Part shown: positions 62,306 to 64,000 of the stretch, piece by piece
Layout: every line of letters begins with the position of its first letter
Numbering within the stretch: the stretch's first letter is position 1
Assembly: GCA_902596515.1 (NCBI GenBank)
Contig: CACJUF010000004.1
Coordinates: forward strand, 18,481 to 82,480
Reading direction: 5' to 3'
Source: an uncultured Pelagibacteraceae bacterium
Lineage (GTDB): Bacteria; Pseudomonadota; Alphaproteobacteria; Pelagibacterales; Pelagibacteraceae
DNA: 64,000 nt
Made by a program: the position numbers and the translations under genes
The notes under the pieces: generated by a model
The model's database searches: none
Seen by the model: the letters and a program-made list of their open reading frames with translations, nothing else
What the model was told of the DNA's origin: nothing

Positions 62306-63664
62306 ATGTTTGAAAATTTAACAAATAAATTTGAGGAAGTTTTTTCCTCTCTAAAAAAAACCCCATCACTTGATGAAAATCAGGTTGATGAAGGATTGAG
62401 AGGAATAAGACAAGCTTTATTAGAAGCTGATGTGTCACTTGAAGTTGCTAAAGATTTTATTGAAAAGGTTAAACCAAAAGCATTAGGTCAAGAAATTATT
62501 AGATCAACATCACCTGGCGATATGGTGGTAAAAATTGTTTATGATGAATTAGTTAATCTTTTAGGTGAAAAAAATGATGATGTAAATTTAAATGCAGTTC
62601 CACCAGTGCCAATGATGCTGGTCGGGCTACAAGGTTCTGGTAAAACAACAACAACTGCTAAACTTGCGAGATATTTAGAGAATACAAAAAAAAAGAAAGT
62701 AATGATGGTCAGTTTAGATATTTACAGACCAGCCGCTCAAGAGCAGTTAAAATCTTTAGGTGAACAAAATAATATATTAACTCTTCCAATAATTGAAGGT
62801 CAACAACCCAGTGATATTTGTCAAAGAGCAATTAGTGCAGCAAACTTGAATGGCGCAGATATTATCTTATTCGATACTGCTGGTAGAACACAAATAGATT
62901 TGCAGATGATGAGTGAAATTAAACAAATTGAAAATACCATTAAACCTGTGGAGACGTTTTTAGTTGCTGACTCTCTCACTGGACAGGTAGCTGCATCAGT
63001 AGCAAAAGAATTTAATAATACAGTAAATTTATCCGGAATTATTTTAACAAGGGCAGATGGTGATGCGAGAGGTGGGGCTGCTGTAAGTATGAAATTTGTT
63101 TCACAGGTTCCAATTAAATTTTTAGGTATTGGGGAAAAGATCGAAAATCTTGAAGTTTTTCACCCAGATAGAATTGCAAATAGAATTCTTGGGATGGGAG
63201 ATATTGTTTCTCTTGTTGAAAAAGCAGCTCAAGATCTTGGGGAAGAAAATATAAAAAAAACAGAGGAAAATTTAAAAAAAGGACAATTCTCAATGCAAGA
63301 TTATTTAACTCAACTGAGACAAATGAAAAAAATGGGAGGGATTGAAGGCATCATGTCTTTCATGCCAGGAGTTTCAAAGGTTAAATCTCAAATGGATGCT
63401 GCGGGTATTGATGAGAGTGTTATTACAAAAAATGAGGCTATAATTTTATCAATGACTAAAAAAGAAAGAGAGAACCCAAAAATAATTGATGGTTCTAGAA
63501 AAAAAAGAATTGCTAATGGCTCAGGAACTGATCCAGCCACTATCAATAAATTGTTGAAACAATTTAAAATGATGTCTGAAATGATGAAGAAGATGTCAAA
63601 AGGAAATCTGAAAGGTATGTCTGATAAAGGAATACCTCCAGAATTATTTAATCAATTAAAATAA
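62306..63664 (+). CDS. ffh: signal recognition particle protein Ffh
   Basis: SRP GTPase that binds signal sequences and the 4.5S RNA and docks on FtsY. 452 residues from ATG 62306 (MFENLTNKFEEVF); the frame is open back to 62279, inside the RNA fold, which is unlikely to be coding. Motifs are MLVGLQGSGKTTTTAKLA, LDIYRPAAQEQL, LFDTAGRTQID and LTRADGDARGGAA. The M domain follows, with MKKMGGIEGIMSFMPG, RKKRIANGSGTDPATIN and a Met-rich helix. No clear Shine-Dalgarno is seen; the leader may control translation. Confidence 0.98.
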   Translation: MFENLTNKFEEVFSSLKKTPSLDENQVDEGLRGIRQALLEADVSLEVAKDFIEKVKPKALGQEIIRSTSPGDMVVKIVYDELVNLLGEKNDDVNLNAVPPVPMMLVGLQGSGKTTTTAKLARYLENTKKKKVMMVSLDIYRPAAQEQLKSLGEQNNILTLPIIEGQQPSDICQRAISAANLNGADIILFDTAGRTQIDLQMMSEIKQIENTIKPVETFLVADSLTGQVAASVAKEFNNTVNLSGIILTRADGDARGGAAVSMKFVSQVPIKFLGIGEKIENLEVFHPDRIANRILGMGDIVSLVEKAAQDLGEENIKKTEENLKKGQFSMQDYLTQLRQMKKMGGIEGIMSFMPGVSKVKSQMDAAGIDESVITKNEAIILSMTKKERENPKIIDGSRKKRIANGSGTDPATINKLLKQFKMMSEMMKKMSKGNLKGMSDKGIPPELFNQLK

Positions 63665-63676
63665 AAAGGAGAGTAA

Positions 63677-64000
63677 ATGTTAAAATTAAGATTATCTAGA
63701 GGTGGCACAAAAAAGAGGCCTGTTTATAAGGTTGTTGTAGCCGACAGTCGATTTGCTAGAGATGGTAGATTTATTGAGAAAGTAGGTTTTTTTAATCCAT
63801 TGTTACCAAAAGAAAAAAAAGAAAGAATTGGATTAGAGGCTGAGAGGATAAAGTATTGGTTGGGTCAAGGTGCACAACCTACAACAAGAGTAGCTAGAAT
63901 TTTAGGTGAGAATGAATTGATGCCTATGCCTGCTAATGGAAATAACCCACAAAAAGCAATTCCAAAAAAAGATAGAAAAAAAGAAGGTTCGGAAGAAACT
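63677..64000 (+). CDS. rpsP: 30S ribosomal protein S16 (3' end outside the window)
   Basis: ATG 63677, preceded by AAAAGGAGAG, a strong ribosome site, 12 bases after the ffh stop. [18 protein letters not shown] and [22 protein letters not shown] are the S16 signatures. The frame runs to the window edge, so 108 codons are visible. The tail after residue 88 is Lys-rich and poorly conserved. The pair ffh-rpsP is the start of the classic rpsP-rimM-trmD-rplS operon, which should follow beyond the window. Confidence 0.97.
   Translation, partial: MLKLRLSRGGTKKRPVYKVVVADSRFARDGRFIEKVGFFNPLLPKEKKERIGLEAERIKYWLGQGAQPTTRVARILGENELMPMPANGNNPQKAIPKKDRKKEGSEET

Overview
This window looks like a piece of a streamlined SAR11-type alphaproteobacterium (Candidatus Pelagibacter or a close relative). 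The DNA is very AT-rich (about 30% G+C by eye). Genes are packed with 1-10 base overlaps, and no stretch over about 170 bases lacks a gene. The gene families are typical of this lineage: HspQ, DUF2794, IalB, a DctP-type TRAP transporter, the VC_2705-type acetate-class symporter and PhrB-type photolyase. No mobile element, CRISPR array or phage gene is visible. Taxonomy is inferred from gene content and style, not from a marker tree.

Layout. 0.1-5.0 kb: histidine operon hisB-hisH-two unknown genes-hisA-hisF-hisE, continuing into a HIT protein and a GNAT acetyltransferase. 5.0-9.4 kb: lolA-like and ftsK, a UbiH-type monooxygenase and a LON-domain protein. 9.5-15.8 kb: sulfotransferase, tRNA-Gly(GCC), methyltransferase, phhB, then rpe-heparinase-like-purH on the minus strand and a YggT-like gene. 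15.8-20.7 kb: acetate module, a two-gene Na+/solute symporter facing acs. 20.7-24.4 kb: EVE protein, glycosyltransferase, CDP-paratose-epimerase-like gene, tsaD. 24.4-29.7 kb: hemC (frameshifted at an A9 run), hemD, mscS, yggT, folD, two small genes and an EamA exporter.

29.7-37.7 kb is the most unusual block. It holds a sugar-dehydrogenase-like protein and an SDR lacking its catalytic Tyr, divergent from a PhrB-family photolyase that lacks the CxxC of its Fe-S site. A 42-aa DUF2256 zinc-ribbon gene, a UnbV/FG-GAP secreted protein, a Cys-rich secreted protein and an ArfA-like small gene follow. It ends with a second photolyase homologue whose domains appear swapped. 37.7-42.6 kb: argG, ialB, aldo/keto reductase, BI-1 family, DUF2794, yciB, hspQ. 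42.7-47.4 kb: cytochrome c maturation ccmCDEFGH without ccmA, ccmB or ccmI, then a PagL-like deacylase. 47.4-57.9 kb: a 2-hydroxyacid/2-oxoacid locus with tandem lldD paralogues, an aminotransferase, a GlcD/Dld-type flavoprotein, a glyoxylate-reductase-like enzyme, TRAP dctPQM with a strong terminator after dctP, and an amidase. 57.9-60.4 kb: small membrane protein, EamA exporter, alpha/beta hydrolase, secreted unknown. 60.4-64.0 kb: ftsY and dapF divergent from ffh-rpsP, with a cloverleaf-like RNA candidate in the ffh leader.

How the genes work together: the window pairs uptake of small organic acids (acetate symporter with Acs; TRAP with hydroxyacid oxidases) with biosynthesis of His, Arg, purine, heme, folate and lysine/peptidoglycan precursors, light/UV repair, cytochrome c assembly and the SRP protein-targeting pathway. 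All eight convergent gene pairs meet within -11 to +3 bases, so transcription must end inside the opposing genes or by other means.
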